Under the pieces are notes generated by a model, which was given only the letters and a program-made list of their open reading frames with translations, made no database searches and was not told the origin of the DNA. This document shows positions 24,036 to 36,393 of a DNA stretch of 64,000 nucleotides, piece by piece (the stretch's first letter is position 1; each line of letters opens with the position of its first letter). The stretch covers positions 165,476,035 through 165,540,034 of the forward strand of contig CM069432.1 of assembly GCA_035610365.1 (NCBI GenBank), read 5' to 3'. Position numbers and translations under genes: made by a program. The stretch comes from Aquatica leii. Taxonomy: Eukaryota > Arthropoda > Insecta > Coleoptera > Lampyridae.

Positions 24036-25081
24036 GTGAGATTCCGTTGTATATTTGATGAGACACATCATTAGTAAATCAATCTATATACCTACACGTG
24101 GTTTGACTGCATTGCGATAAGTACCGATCAATAAATCTGCATTATTGCTATTATAGTTATTTACGTATCTAAAGCTGTTAAGAAGGCCATTAAAGCAAGC
24201 AGCCGTATCGGATGTCCTTAAAAGCACGTACAACAATTGTGGTCTTATTAAATCACAAAGTTTCAAAACATTTTAAAAAATCAAGCAAAAAATTACAAAA
24301 TTGTATACGCCATAATTGTATCAGCCAGCAGTTGTTGAAATCAACGTGCAGTCTCTTAACAGGAAACAACACGATTGTGTTAACAGTCTTAGGTATAACC
24401 AGGCTGTGATTGACTGGGAAGTGAATGTTATTTGTTCCTTAACGACGCAATAAGACTAAAAAATAATTCTGATAAGTGAAGTGCAGATACAATCAAAACT
24501 TTCAATAAATGTCAAGAATTATAATCAGAGATAACAAAGTTTTGTGTAACATAATTCAATGCTATTTCTTGGAAAGATTTCGCTATGAGGAAATTCTCTC
24601 ATTTTTAGTACTACGCTACAACCACAATATTGATTACGTACATTTAAGAGAATTTTAAAGAGACAAAGACTATTTCGCCAAAAACATTGAATTTCTTGTT
24701 AAGAAAATACAAACCTCCTGACAAATTCAAGGTTATTGATGGATTCATCTAAAATGCATTAGAAGTGATCTTACTGTAACAAGGCGGGCAGTTTGATTAG
24801 CATTGTAACTTACACTGGCTATTGTACAATTTCTTTGTGCCCAATGTCGTCAATAGTTTTGTTAATGTTATCAGCATCAACAATTGATTTACATTCTAAA
24901 CTATTTATTACATCATATAATTAATCTGAATCCATTAAAGCAAAATCTGTTAACGCTATCTAAAGTGTGTTTTTTTCGTTCTTACTTACAAATGATGTCG
25001 GAAATGATTTTCCCGTGGATATAATACTCTAGGAAAAATACCACTATTTTTAAAAGGAAATATCTCTTATCTTTCCACCTT
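24036..25081. other. Intergenic DNA, nothing recognised
   Basis: Short overlapping ORFs on both strands (24084-24409) show no domain. No repeat relationship was seen. Confidence 0.45.
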
Positions 25082-25700
25082 TTATAAAGTATATTTCTCA
25101 AAATGGTGTGTTTTGAAAGAAAATTCATTTGGCAGAGTAGGCGATATAACATAATTCAGATTAATTATATTATCTTCTACAAGGTTTGCATAAGTGCTTG
25201 GAGGTTTTTGATGTTCAGTATTATTAAGATTATGAGTATTATCTGACTTTTTGTAAATTGCGAGTTTCTCTGATGATGTAATTGTGAATGTTTTTTTTTG
25301 TTGACGCAACCTTAATCTGGGGAACCCAGTTTTTTGAAACATTTCCTCTACGGTAATATTTATAGCGATAAATATTTGACCATAATCCCAAAGATCAAAA
25401 TTAAAATGCTTTTAAGTCCCTTTGAAAAATTTTGGTATTTAAAAAGTCTTTTTCCGACCTTCAGAATGTATTACTTGACTGCATATTTTGACACAGTTGC
25501 GTTTTGAGTTCCACCTTTATTTTTTGTTCTCACTTGGGAATGACGGTTGCTATTTTTACTACAGATCTATCGTTTTTGTATTTGCGTTGTTGTTCTTAAA
25601 ATGAGTTTTTGTCGCTCATTTAGTTCTTCAGTTCTTATGACTTTGATACTCCTATTACTTCTTCATCACTAGATCCCGATAGTTTTTTTTTTATCTTTTT
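25082..25700 (-). pseudogene. Possible LINE ORF1 remnant
   Basis: Minus-strand reading gives an acidic start (LSGSSDEEVIGV near 25680), a basic stretch, then the 86-codon open piece 25082-25342 with PPSTYANLVEDN. The charge pattern and the STYANLV phrase resemble Jockey-type ORF1 proteins, and the strand agrees with the Jockey RT just to the right. There is no zinc knuckle, so the call is weak. It lies on the 3' side of that RT, so it would be a separate copy. Confidence 0.28.
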
Positions 25701-25984
25701 TTTACATTTTCAATTAATTTTTAAACAAATCCAAACTTTTTGATATTTTTTTAATCACTTTGTGGTATCTGTAATCTACCACAAAAAGGCATTGTTATCT
25801 TACATTAAAGAAACAATTGTCTAATTATAACAAATTAATGTTAAGTTTTAACATAACATCAAATAATAAAAACTAAAATAATATAAAAATAAATTAATAA
25901 ATTGAGATTTCAAATTAACTTTACAATTGTAGTTCATAACAGAATAAATATTTATAACTTACATTAAAGTATTATTTATACTGT

Positions 25985-26813
25985 ATATTTTAAGGACTGC
26001 ATTGTTTTAGTCCACGATACGATTGACTGTTATCTAGTAGATTTACGGAATGAAGATTAGAATGATTTTCTAGCCTACTCGAGTATTTCTCACTAAGTAT
26101 TTTTGCTACTTGTTGAACATACGGCAATTGGAGATCTTGATGAAGAGATGTATTTGTAATAAACCACGGTGCGTTGGTTATCGTTCGAATAGTTTTTGAT
26201 CGAAATCTTTGCAATATTTTTATATTAGAAACATTTGCCGTAGCCCATAATTGCACACCATACGTCCTCACCGGCTGCATACACACTTTATAAATAAAAA
26301 TTTTGTTTCGTAAGGAAAGATTAGATTTTTTTTTCAATTAACCACATGAGTTTATAAAATAGAAGTCCTATTTGCTTTCTTTTAGAAACCATATGTTTTC
26401 AAGTGAGGCGCTGATCAAGATGCATACTGACTGTTATTATCAATATTTGACAGTCTCTGCTATTGGTAGTACTTTTTTATTTAAGGTGACACTTGGGCAA
26501 GTTTTTTTTACGGAGAGTAAATGTAACATGTCGTGAGTTGCTTTCATTGATTTGTATTCGCCATTTTTTAACACTATAATTGTATTTCATTGAGAGCTAT
26601 TTGTAATTTTGCAGAAGCACGTTCGGTCAGAGCACTTGTTGCCAGTATGGCAGTGTCATCAGCAAAAGTAGCAATAGTTGTTCCTTCTGTGTGTGGGAAA
26701 TATAAAGTGTAAAAAAAGATAGAAACTTGGGCCTAAAACACTACCCTGTGGAACCCTAGATTAAATTGAGTACATTTCTGACGTTTCATTTTGGTGGTTT
26801 ACTTTAAAATACC
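25985..26813 (-). pseudogene. Jockey-type LINE RT, 3' half (interrupted element)
   Basis: Minus-strand reading from the insertion junction gives RYFKVNHQNETSEMYSI, then SRVPQGSVLGP, then the catalytic TIATFADDTAILATS (about 26650-26680), then the open segment 25990-26337 with RTYGVQLWATA and NAPWFITNTSLHQDLQLPYV, the characteristic Jockey C-terminus. Stops are present. The matching upstream half lies at 31631-32330, on the far side of the nested LINE. Confidence 0.85.
26801..26813 (+). repeat. Target site duplication, left (13 bp)
   Basis: ACTTTAAAATACC, matching ACTATAAAATACC at 31631-31643 with one mismatch. Together with the Jockey reading frame on either side it marks the insertion of the nested LINE. 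Confidence 0.85.
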
Positions 26814-27230
26814 GGATTGTTGTTGGCAACGCGAAACCCGTAACACGGCTCCGTTCCAAAGCGTTATTTAAAGTGTTAAAACAGCGAAAGTAAAAAACTA
26901 AATAATCTAAAAATTTGAAAGTGATTTAGTAGACAGTAATAGTGATAATAAGTGCAATTAAAATATATGGTTTAAAAGTGGTTTTTCGACGAAAAAGTAA
27001 GGTAAATATAAAACTAGGTCGACAATATACAAAACCTTATCAGTCAGGAATTTTATAAGCGTGCGGATAATAACGTAAATAATAAAATTGACTTAAAACA
27101 TTGCTTAAACGCGCGGTAAGTTAGGCAACTTAAATATCACGTAATAAAAATAGAACTGTATATTAAATCGAACAAGTATCATAGTATAAATAACTAATTA
27201 AAAACTAAATTAAAATCACAAATAATACTA

Positions 27231-28123
27231 GTGAGAAATCAAGAGAATACGAGTGAGAGGAAGCAAATGAGTAACAGTAAAGACAACGATACTACGAGTA
27301 AATTTAGCGCAGGATCTATAGAAGTAGACTTATTTAAAAGGAAAAGAGAAGAAAGCGAAAACCATAGCGAGAAAATAGAAGCCCTAGAAAATCAAAGAAA
27401 AGTAACCAAAGTAATGCAAAGAACTCCTCCAAACAAAAGTACAGAAAACAAAAAGTAATCAGTAAGTGAAACTGAATACAATATGAAAAAGCTAGAACAG
27501 TTAATGGAAAAAATGACCCTACAAATAAATGACATTAAAGAGGAAGTTTAAAGTACTAGAATGGACATAAGAGGTACACATGAACAAATGAAAAAACAAG
27601 AAGAAGAGATAAAAACTCTAAGAGAGGAATTAAAAAGGAGGGACGAAAGCTGGCAAATTGAAAAATATGAACTACAACAAGAAATTAAAATAATGAAGAA
27701 AAGATTAGAAGCGCAAGAAAAAAATAGTAAGAAAAACAATATAATAATTAAAGGAACTACCGCACAAGACAATAACCTCAAAGAATGGGTAACAGAGTTA
27801 ATTTAAAAAAAACGGGGGCTACAATTGAAGTAGAAACCGCTTACAAGATAGGAAAACAAGAACCGAAAATGGTAATTGCAAAACTCAAAAACTTTGAACA
27901 AAAGATGAAAGTAATTAAAAACAAGTACCAATGTGGAGGCAAAAATATCTATATTGACAGCGATCTCACCTACGAAGAGCAAAAAACTCAAGCAATAATA
28001 AGGAAAATTGCCAAGGAAGAAAAGAATAAAGGAAACAGTATAAAAGTGAGTTACAAAAAGCTAGAAATAAATGGTGAGAAGTACATATGGAATGAAGAAA
28101 AGAATAAACTTACAAAAAACTAA
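27231..28123 (+). pseudogene. LINE ORF1, coiled-coil protein with two stops and a frameshift
   Basis: One reading frame from about 27231 carries a basic N-terminus, a long heptad-rich coiled coil (about 27480-27730, e.g. EEEIKTLREELKRRDESW) and then, after a shift near 27790-27805, a C-terminal basic domain to TAA at 28121-28123. In-frame stops lie at 27456-27458 and 27549-27551. The layout (coiled coil followed by RNA-binding C-terminus) is that of L1-type ORF1 proteins, which package element RNA. No zinc knuckle is seen. The true start could be somewhat upstream. Confidence 0.65.
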
Positions 28124-28170
28124 CTAGAAATAGAACAAATGGAAATACAACGACAAAAATAGCTAACGAA

Positions 28171-31100
28171 ATGGACACAAGAAGAGAAAACGGAAAAATA
28201 ATAAAACAAGAGAAAGAGAAAACTGTAAATTCGTCTAACGGAAACGGAGTTGGAATAAATAGAGCAAAGAGTTAGTACAGGAACTACAAAAATTAACAAC
28301 TAAACAAAGACACATAACTAAAGCAAAAGAAAAAGATCAAGGTAAGGTACAACTTGAAAACTATATGGGAAACGGAGAAATAAGTAAAGATGAAAAACGC
28401 AAAAAGAGCACAAATACATCAGATATACATAAAAATGAAAATAGGAAAATTAAGGTTGACATGAATGATTGGCAAAATAAAATAAACATAAAACATAAAA
28501 CAAAAAACGAAAGTAGACTATTAAGGGTGGCAACATGTAACGTAAGAGGTCTGTTGGGAAAAGAAGAAGAGTTAATACAAGAATTCGAAGAATCAAATCT
28601 AGATATTTTGGCAATAAGCGAAACAAAGAAAATGGGTTATGGAGAAATAACAACTCAAAAAGGTAATGTATTAATATATAGCGGGGTAAGTTTAGAATCA
28701 AGAGCAAAAGAAGGGGTAGGGTGCATAATAAAAAATGAATGGGTAGGAAGCATACAGAAATTGAATCACATCTCGCCGAGAATCTTAAAAATTATAATGC
28801 AATTAGACAATCAAAATAAAACAAACATTATAATAGCATATGGACCAAACGATGATGAAACAGTGGAGAAAAAAGAAGCGTTTTGAGAAGAACTAACAGG
28901 TGTGGTAGATGAACTCAAAGATAGGATCGTACTATTAGGAGACTTGAATTGCAGAGTTGGTAAAAAGAAAAACAGCACAGAGAATGTTATAGGAAAATAC
29001 GGCGAAGAACATAGAAATAATAATGGCAAAAGATTAATCGAATTTTGTGTTCAAAACGATTTGTTGATAATGAACTCGTTCTTTAAGCATAAAGATATTC
29101 ACACGTTTACAAGAGTGGTAGAAAGTAGAAAAGAAAAATCAGTTATAGATTATATACTAACAAATACATGTTTTAAGAAAGAAGTGACGGACGTAAAAGT
29201 TAGAAGGTGCCCAGAAATTAACAGCGACCACTACTTATTAGTAGCTAAAATAAGAATCAAAATAGGAAAACAAGAAAAACAAAAATTGAACTTAAGCAAA
29301 ACAGAAAGAAACGAAGTAATAAAAACATACAAATTAGCAAACAATCAAACGGCAAAAGAATACAAAGAAAAGACGGAAAAAATATTAACGCACACAAAAA
29401 ACCAGTGGAAAACAAAAACGGTAGAACAATTATGGCAAAGTTTTAAAGAAACTGTTTTATGTGTTGCAAGACAAACATGCGGAGTAGCTTTTACAACTCA
29501 CCAAAAGAATCAAACAAGATGGTGGAACGAAGAGATTAAAACGCAAATCAAAATAAAGAAACAGAAATGGAAAAAATATTTGCAAAAAAAGACACAAGAA
29601 AATTACGCAGAATACCAAAATGAAAGGAAAAAAGCCAAGAATATGGTCATGGATGCAAAAAGAAAAACGTGGAGCGAGTTTGGAAATAAAATGGAAGAAG
29701 ACAGTAAAACAAATCAAAAACTATTCTACAATGTACTGAAGAACTTGAGAAAAAGAAAGAACAATACAATAAAATACATTAAAAATGACAACGGAGAAGT
29801 GCTGAAAAACGACAACGACATAATGGAAAGATGGAGACAATACTTTGAGAAATTGTTAAACGTAGAGAATACAACAGGAACAAATACAACATGGCAAGAA
29901 GAGGTACAGGAAGACAAAAAGAGTGAAGGCATAAGTATGAGAGAAGTGACACAAACAATCAAGGCAATGAAAAAAGGAAAAGCCGCGGGATTTGATAAAA
30001 TAAAACCAGAAATGATCGTACACTTAGGAGAGCACGGCAAAATGATGATAAAAGAAATATTTAAAAAAGCTTGGGAAGAAGGAAAAGTACCAGATGATTG
30101 GAAAGTCGGAATTATGATACCCTTGTACAAGAAAGGAGACAACAGAAATTGCGAAAATTATAGAGGCATTACACTATTAAGCACAGTCAGAAAAATGTAC
30201 GAAAGAATGTTGGACAGTAGATTACGACGGATAATAGAACCTCAACTAGAAGAAGCCCAAAGTGGATTTAGAAAAGGAAGAAGTATACAGGACCACCTTT
30301 TTACCATAAAACAAATCATAGAAAAAAGTAGAACGATGAACGTAGATGTATATATGGCCTTTATAGACTTAGAGAAAGCGTTCGATAAAGTACCCAAAAA
30401 AAGAGTGTGGGAAAGTTTGAAACGGCGAGGAGTAGATTATGGTTTGAGAAAAGTAATTCAAAGCACCTACGAAAACAATAAAAACTATGTACGAACTGGT
30501 AACATGCAATCAACAGAATTCACAGCAGGAGATGGATTAAAACAAGGAGGTATACTGAGTCCAACACTATTTATTATCGTCATGGATGACATTATAAAAG
30601 AAATAAAAAACCAGGTTAACAAGATGAATATAGGATACCGGAGATTAAAAGCAGTGAGAATATCAGAATGTACTTTTACGGATGACTTGATGCTATGCGC
30701 GGCGGGAGAAAAACAATTGGAAGAAAATTTAAAAACATGGACAAGAGCATTGACAAAGCGAAATATGAAAATAAACAAAAACAAAACCAAGGTAATGATG
30801 ATTGGAAAACAAAAGAAAAATGTCAGTATAACAATAGAAGGAAAATCGTTAGAACAAGTACAGTCGTTTAAGTACTTAGGAGTTATAATAGATGAACAAA
30901 GAAACATTGAAGCAGAAATAAACGAAAGGGTAAAATCGGCAGCTAATATGTATCACACTCTAAAACAAACATTCATAGGAAAAAAGGAAATATCAACAAA
31001 AACGAAAATTACTATTTGCAAGACAATATTCAGACCTATTTTGATCTTTGGTAGTGAAAGTTGGGTACTAAATAAAAGACTAAAAAGTAAACTACAAGCG

Positions 31101-31487
31101 ATGGACATGAAATATTTAAGACAGGTTAAGGGAGTGACGAGATTAGACAGAATAAAGAACGAGATAGTGAGAGAAGAACTAAAAGTAGTGTCAGTGTTAG
31201 ACAAAATTGAAGAACAACAGTTAAAATGGTTTGGACATTTGTGTAGAGTAAACGAAGAAAGACCGGTAAAGAATGTATGGGAAGCAAAAACTATAGGGAA
31301 GAGAACAAGAAGACGACCGAGAAAGACTTGGAACGACGAACTCGCACAATTACTAAACAATAGAAAAATCAGATGGGAAGAAGCAAAACGATTGTCTCAC
31401 AATAAAAAAGAATGGAGTAAAATTGTATATATAAAGAATAGTCATAGTTATGTTGATTGTATAAACAGAATTATAAGAGTAGAATAG
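28171..31487 (+). pseudogene. LINE ORF2, endonuclease and reverse transcriptase, one nonsense codon
   Basis: Two collinear open segments, 28365-28886 and 28887-31487, lie in the same frame and are separated only by TGA at 28884-28886. A likely N-terminal piece from ATG 28171 is out of frame by one shift near 28270. The apurinic-type endonuclease starts at RVATCNVRGLLG and has the AISETK, LLGDLNCRVG and INSDHYLL blocks. RT motifs: YRGITLLSTV, MAFIDLEKAFDKVP, LKQGGILSPTLF and, at the active site, FTDDLMLC in place of the usual FADD. The C-terminus has a WFGHL segment and an Arg-rich region. The 861-codon second part is the longest open frame in the window. It nicks target DNA and primes reverse transcription in relatives. 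Confidence 0.85.
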
Positions 31488-31630
31488 TAAAAAGTTCAGA
31501 ATGTAATATTAGTTTACACAGTTTTATAAAAAAAAAAAATTAGTTTTAAGTTAAAGTTTTATATTAGATGTAATATGGTATACCTTAACACCTTAACTGG
31601 TAACTAAGGATATGATTATATATATATATA

Positions 31631-31643
31631 ACTATAAAATACC
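31631..31643 (+). repeat. Target site duplication, right (13 bp)
   Basis: ACTATAAAATACC, directly after the LINE's (TA)n tail; pairs with 26801-26813. Confidence 0.85.
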
Positions 31644-32330
31644 TCTCCGTTAAATATGATTTTAAAATCTAATAATAAGGAGCAGGTAACTTGTGTTTTA
31701 ATTTGTATAGTAATTTCTCATGCCAAACTTTATCAAACGCTTGACTAGCGTCTAAAAAATATGCCGAACAATACTTTTTGTGTTGAAATTGAAAACTATT
31801 CGCTGTACCTGTTCGATTGTGGAATGATGTTCTCAAAACCTAAATTGATGGTCAGGTGTAATATTGAATTTTTCTAACTAGAGCTTTAGACTCTTCAAGA
31901 AAAGTTTTTCGAACAGTTTTAGCAACGTTGGTAGTAAGTTTATGAGACGGTATGACGATAGTTTAACTGGTGGTTTTTCTGGCTTTGGAATAAGAATAGT
32001 TATAGACACTTTCCATTGAGATGAAAAATGACCCATTGTATATGTGGGTGAGTGTACGAAGAGCAAGTTTCAGGCAAGTTTTTAATTACTTTTCCAGTTA
32101 TAAGGTTATAAACAGACGCTTTTCTTGTATTTAAGTCTTCTTTAATAGTTTTTTTTTGTTAGTTTTATTTGTTTTACTTTTTAAAATTTAAACAATTTAC
32201 TTAAAATTGTTGTGGGTAGTTCAGTGGAACCTACCTTTTAGAATATTAATGTATTTATATTTTGTTCAGTAATTTCTGTTTTCTTGCGAAACTCACGCAG
32301 TTCTTGATCTTCATCCATAAATTCTGTAAA
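31631..32330 (-). pseudogene. Jockey-type LINE RT, 5' half (interrupted element)
   Basis: Minus-strand reading from 32330 gives DEDQELREFRK, NLITGKVIKNLPETC, then SQWKVSITILIPKPEKPP with SYRLINLLPTLLKLFEKL (31878-32066), then motif A, YFLDASQAFDKVWHE (about 31690-31760), and LKSYLTERYF ending at the junction. It continues across the nested LINE at 26813. Frameshifts and stops are present. Upstream of about 32330 the endonuclease and ORF1 are missing, so this is a 5'-truncated copy. Confidence 0.85.
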
Positions 32331-34565
32331 AAAAAATGGTAACTATTTTCTGATGTCAAAGAAAACTCAAAATATAAAATACAGATATTATTTTTTTAAA
32401 AATATCGGCCTGACTTTTACTAGTATTACTATTTGACTGAAAAGCGTACCTATCTTTAATTTGTTTTCAACAGCAAAAAATAAGTTTTATATAAAACAAG
32501 TATAAAAAAATTCAAAAAGGTATTTATGAAGAAAACTGCAAACCAAATATATTTTACGTATGGTTAAGCACGACGATTAAAAATGTATCTTTATTTACTT
32601 TTTTTGCTGCATCTATTTAAACGTCATTGTGTTTTGTGTTAGCAGCCGTAGCCGTCAAAACAATCACCTAACGTTGATATAAATTCTTAATGATTTACAT
32701 TGTCTTCATAGTAGTATCGTAGTATCATTGTAATATGCTACTCTATGCACTTGTAATGAATAAAAATAAAATGTACTGACTGAGCTGATCTGGCGTTTGC
32801 AAAACTGAATACTGCCATAACTGATAACAGGTGTAATTTTCAAATGTTTTGTTGTTCGTGTTTTAAATTGCAGATTTGCAGTTTATAGTCACGACCAATA
32901 AAAATGTAATATTGCAAAACACTCAGCTCACTCAGCACGCGATGTCCGCACTGTTATTGCAATGCATAGCGTTAATTTTTTATTAAAACCACGCCGGGTT
33001 TACAATGTTTCAATAAGACATGTTTATCATTGCTTATTTAAGTGGTTTAAAATTATCGTAATAATACGCTGTTTTTTTAATTGGTTTACTATTTCTTCGT
33101 TATTTATGTATTAAAGAATTCAATTATTAGATGTTAGAATTTTAATTTAAAACATAGTTAAAGATGAAAAAAGTACATACAGATTTATTCTAACATATTG
33201 TTGCGTGACGTCAGAACAAGTTTGGAGACTATTGATTTATGGTTTAGAGAAGTATTATAATAAGCAATTTTTTTATTTTATTTTTGTTTTAGTTGTCCAA
33301 TGCCAATATTTTGCTAATGTTTTTGCTTTTAGTGTCAATCAATTTCCGAATACAATAGATATTCAATAAGAACCATTATTGAAATAAATTTATGTGAGCA
33401 TGTTAACAGTTAGTTCTAACTATTTTTATTTTATTTTCTTTAATTATCGCATGCACTTACGTAATTGGTATGTTGTATATTATATTTAAGTACACATTAA
33501 AAATATATAATAAAGAAATAAGGAATTGTTTCAGATTGATTTTGTTAGCAACCACAATATTTTTTTATGAAGTTATATACAGTTTGGCAAGTTGTTAACA
33601 GCTATATATTTTTTATGTTGGTATTTAATCTAGCGCTACGAAACAGTGCGTTAAATATTACGCAGTGTAAATTTATTAAGGGCGACTTGCGACAAAGATG
33701 TATAACTTAGTTAGCTGTTTTTGTGTCATCCACCTACGTGCTCTACTTTTAATAAATTGCTTTTACGTAAATTTGATGACGTATGTTGCAAAAATTTTGT
33801 TTTACTAAAAATAAGAAATAAAAGTAATGTTAATTATTTGAAAATACAAAAAAAATGTTTTTCTTTTTTTTAATTTAACTGTAAATATATGTAAGCGTAT
33901 AAAATAAAATTGAAAATAAACACGAATAATATTATCTTCTCTGTCAAAAGTTAATTATGTACTAGACTGCGTCTTCGCAATTTATATCCACATTTAAACT
34001 GTAACACCGTCTGTTATTTTGCGTACACAAAGAACGTTTACTTCTAAGAAAACTAAAATATTAAGAATGGATTTCATTAAACAATAATTAATATAGGAAT
34101 CTTAATTTTAAAAATAAATTCAATGTAAATGTAAGTTACTTTATAAATTTAAAAAGATAAACAATTTTTATATCAATTATTATATTTTTTTAATTTATAA
34201 AACTATAATATTAAATATTTTATTATAAATACTCTTTTATAAAATTTAAAAAATACATTACATTAGTAAGTATAATTTTTTTATATTAGTGGTTTTGTAA
34301 TTTGTTTATTATTACGGTAGCTAACAATACCTGGTTTTGCATGTTTATTATAAGTTATTTCCTAAAATGCAATTAACAGGAATGAAACAAAATCAATTTT
34401 TTAGTTTTGGAGTTTTCAAAATGTAATAATAATTTAAATCTATCTAATTTAAATAACAAGTATATTTAAAGAATAATTATTTGACAGTCATCTTCAGATA
34501 GGAACAACAATCAACAATAAAATCTTGTTTACAATTCAACAATTAACATTGTTTTAGTACAATTC
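32331..34565. other. AT-rich intergenic DNA
   Basis: No exon or transposon domain recognised. Contains long A/T tracts. Confidence 0.5.
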
Positions 34566-34770
34566 AGATTTTCACGGGTTGCATTTGTAATGCAATTTTC
34601 TATTCTGGATAATTCCCGTGTTGTCTTTATTACAAAAGCTGAGCTTTCGTCACACGTCGTAGTAAACTTCTTCAGAGTCCGAAACAAACTGATTGATTGC
34701 GCGGTAAAGTCTCGTTTTTATAGACCGGCCTCCGATCGATAACATTAGTTGTTTCCGGTAAAGGAAAACT
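34566..34770 (-). repeat. LTR-like or Penelope-like terminal sequence
   Basis: On the minus strand: TCTATAAAAACGAGAC (TATA-like), CTCTGAAGAAG, then ACGTGTGACGAAAGCTCAGC, then AATAAAGACAACACGGG (poly(A)-signal-like). A promoter-like box followed by AATAAA within about 120 bp suggests a retroelement terminal region. The CTGAAGAAG...CGAAAGC spacing also resembles decayed hammerhead-type termini. No coding part adjoins it. Confidence 0.35.
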
Positions 34771-35864
34771 AGAATCTTGGTTATTATTAAAATGATTTTT
34801 AATTATTTCAGTAGATACCCTAATTTTCACTGATGGTGATTACAAACATTTGCCAAAATTTTAGTGTTTTCAAACATAATTTTATGAACAGTTTCCAGCG
34901 CGGCCTCGAAGATATAATAGTATATAATACAAATTCCCACGCTTCTGTCTGTTTTTCATTTGTAAAGAAGGTAGAAGAAACGATCACATCTAAGAAGTTG
35001 ATCTAACTAGTAAGGGTAATAACCAAATTGTTTTATCTCACCTGAAAAAGATACTAAAACTTTCACTAAATCGATGTGTTGGGAAAAAAACATAAATGAG
35101 TCGTTGTGCTTTTGGAAATTAAGCGTGTTGTCACAAAAGCTTAGAGAGAAATGAAAACGTTGTCAAGACCATGCTATAGATACAAACTTAATAATATATT
35201 TTACGTAAATCTCGGATATTAAGGAACCTGTTGCAGTTATGAAAAAAGAGAAAAAATTCTACCTGAGCATAACTGGCAAAACTGCTCAATTGGTAAAAAC
35301 TTTGTTTGAATTCTGCATTTTTTCTGCCGCAGTTTTTGAGTAAATTACTACATAAGACGTTGTTCGATCTTAATGACAGTACTATGCAACTAAATAACAC
35401 AATATCATAATAATAGATGTCATTAACGATCTATTCTATTATACGTTAATATTGCTATTAACGACAATCGTCGAAAATAGTAGATAAGTACACATAAAAC
35501 TGCGTATTGCGTTTCATTTTTCATATTTTGCCTAAAATGTTTTTTTAATTATTATTCGTATTGTTTTCTTTCACAATGTTACGCCTCCGAAATTATTTTA
35601 GTTTATTTAGTTTTTTTCTTCAGTTTTTAAACATTCCAAATTAATTGTCTAATAATAATTTAAATTTTTCTCCACTATTTGTTTCCACCCCGTTCCACCA
35701 CTTTTTTTGGGTTTCTTCATCTTTTTAGGGTTCTTTACCGCAAGTCTTCGCTTATTCTGATGTCCTAGTCATATAAAACAAGACGTACAGTATCAAAATT
35801 TATTAGAAAAAATATTAAACAATTTGTATACGCGAAACAGTATTTTTTATTATAACAGGAAGAA
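34771..35864. other. Intergenic DNA, nothing recognised
   Basis: A 70-codon minus-strand ORF (35188-35400) has no recognisable domain. Confidence 0.45.
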
Positions 35865-36065
35865 AGATGTAAAGTTCCTTCTACTTGTCGCGGGTTCGGT
35901 TATGAAGCAGAATTTAAACAGCAGGGTACACAATTAACAAAATAACTAACTAAACTGAAACAAACTCAAAAAGGTATATTTTTATACAGCGCAGCATGTC
36001 TTCACAATGCTAGGTGTTGACAGAGTACCCTTACGGGGTTCAACGTTGTTGCCACCAGTGGCGTA
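35865..36065. repeat. Candidate solo LTR
   Basis: Locally GC-richer block with TGTTGACAGAGTACCCTTACG, a TATA-like ATTTTTATACAGCG on the complementary reading, and ACAAGTAGAAGG near its left side. It looks like an LTR with promoter but has no identified partner or target duplication. Confidence 0.3.
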
Positions 36066-36393
36066 GGAAAGCACGTTACATTATATAAAAGATTTAAATT
36101 TGTGTGATTATTTTAAAAACGCATCACAAAAAATATTTTTTGTTTGAATTATGTCGTTTTGTCAATACAACCTCTTAATAACAATGCATATTTGTAACAT
36201 AATCACCTTGTATAATCTGTAAAACGATCTGGTAGCAATTACTCTTATTTACATAAAAAGTTAGTATTTAATTGTAGTTATAAGTAAATAAACAATTTAT
36301 ATTATACAATCTCTAAAATAAAAACAAACAATATCAATCATTTTGTTAATTTTGCATTAATATTTTTATAAATTAATTAATTAATATTGAGAT
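36066..36393. other. Region downstream of the phospholipase gene
   Basis: No coding sequence; should hold the phospholipase A2 3' end and poly(A) site, which cannot be pinpointed in AT-rich DNA. Confidence 0.45.

Larger units (their letters stand above)
26814..31630 (+). mobile_element. Nearly intact full-length LINE nested in a Jockey element
   Basis: A 4.8-kb non-LTR retrotransposon bounded by a 13-bp target duplication. It has a 5' leader of about 400 bp with a GC-richer start (GGATTGTTGTTGGCAACGCG), ORF1 with a coiled coil, ORF2 with endonuclease and RT, a 3' leader of about 140 bp and a terminal (TA)n tail. The coding strand is strikingly A-rich and C-poor compared with the older elements around it. 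The C-terminus of ORF2 has WFGHLCRVN and a basic run near KRTRRRPRKTW, as in endonuclease-reverse transcriptases abundant in insect genomes (RTE/CR1-like grade); exact clade not determined. Few disabling changes are seen, so insertion is recent relative to its host element. Confidence 0.88.

Noticed and set aside
29457-31360. Several 85-140 codon open frames on the minus strand
   Set aside because: They lie opposite the LINE ORF2 and are antisense shadows of its A-rich coding strand.
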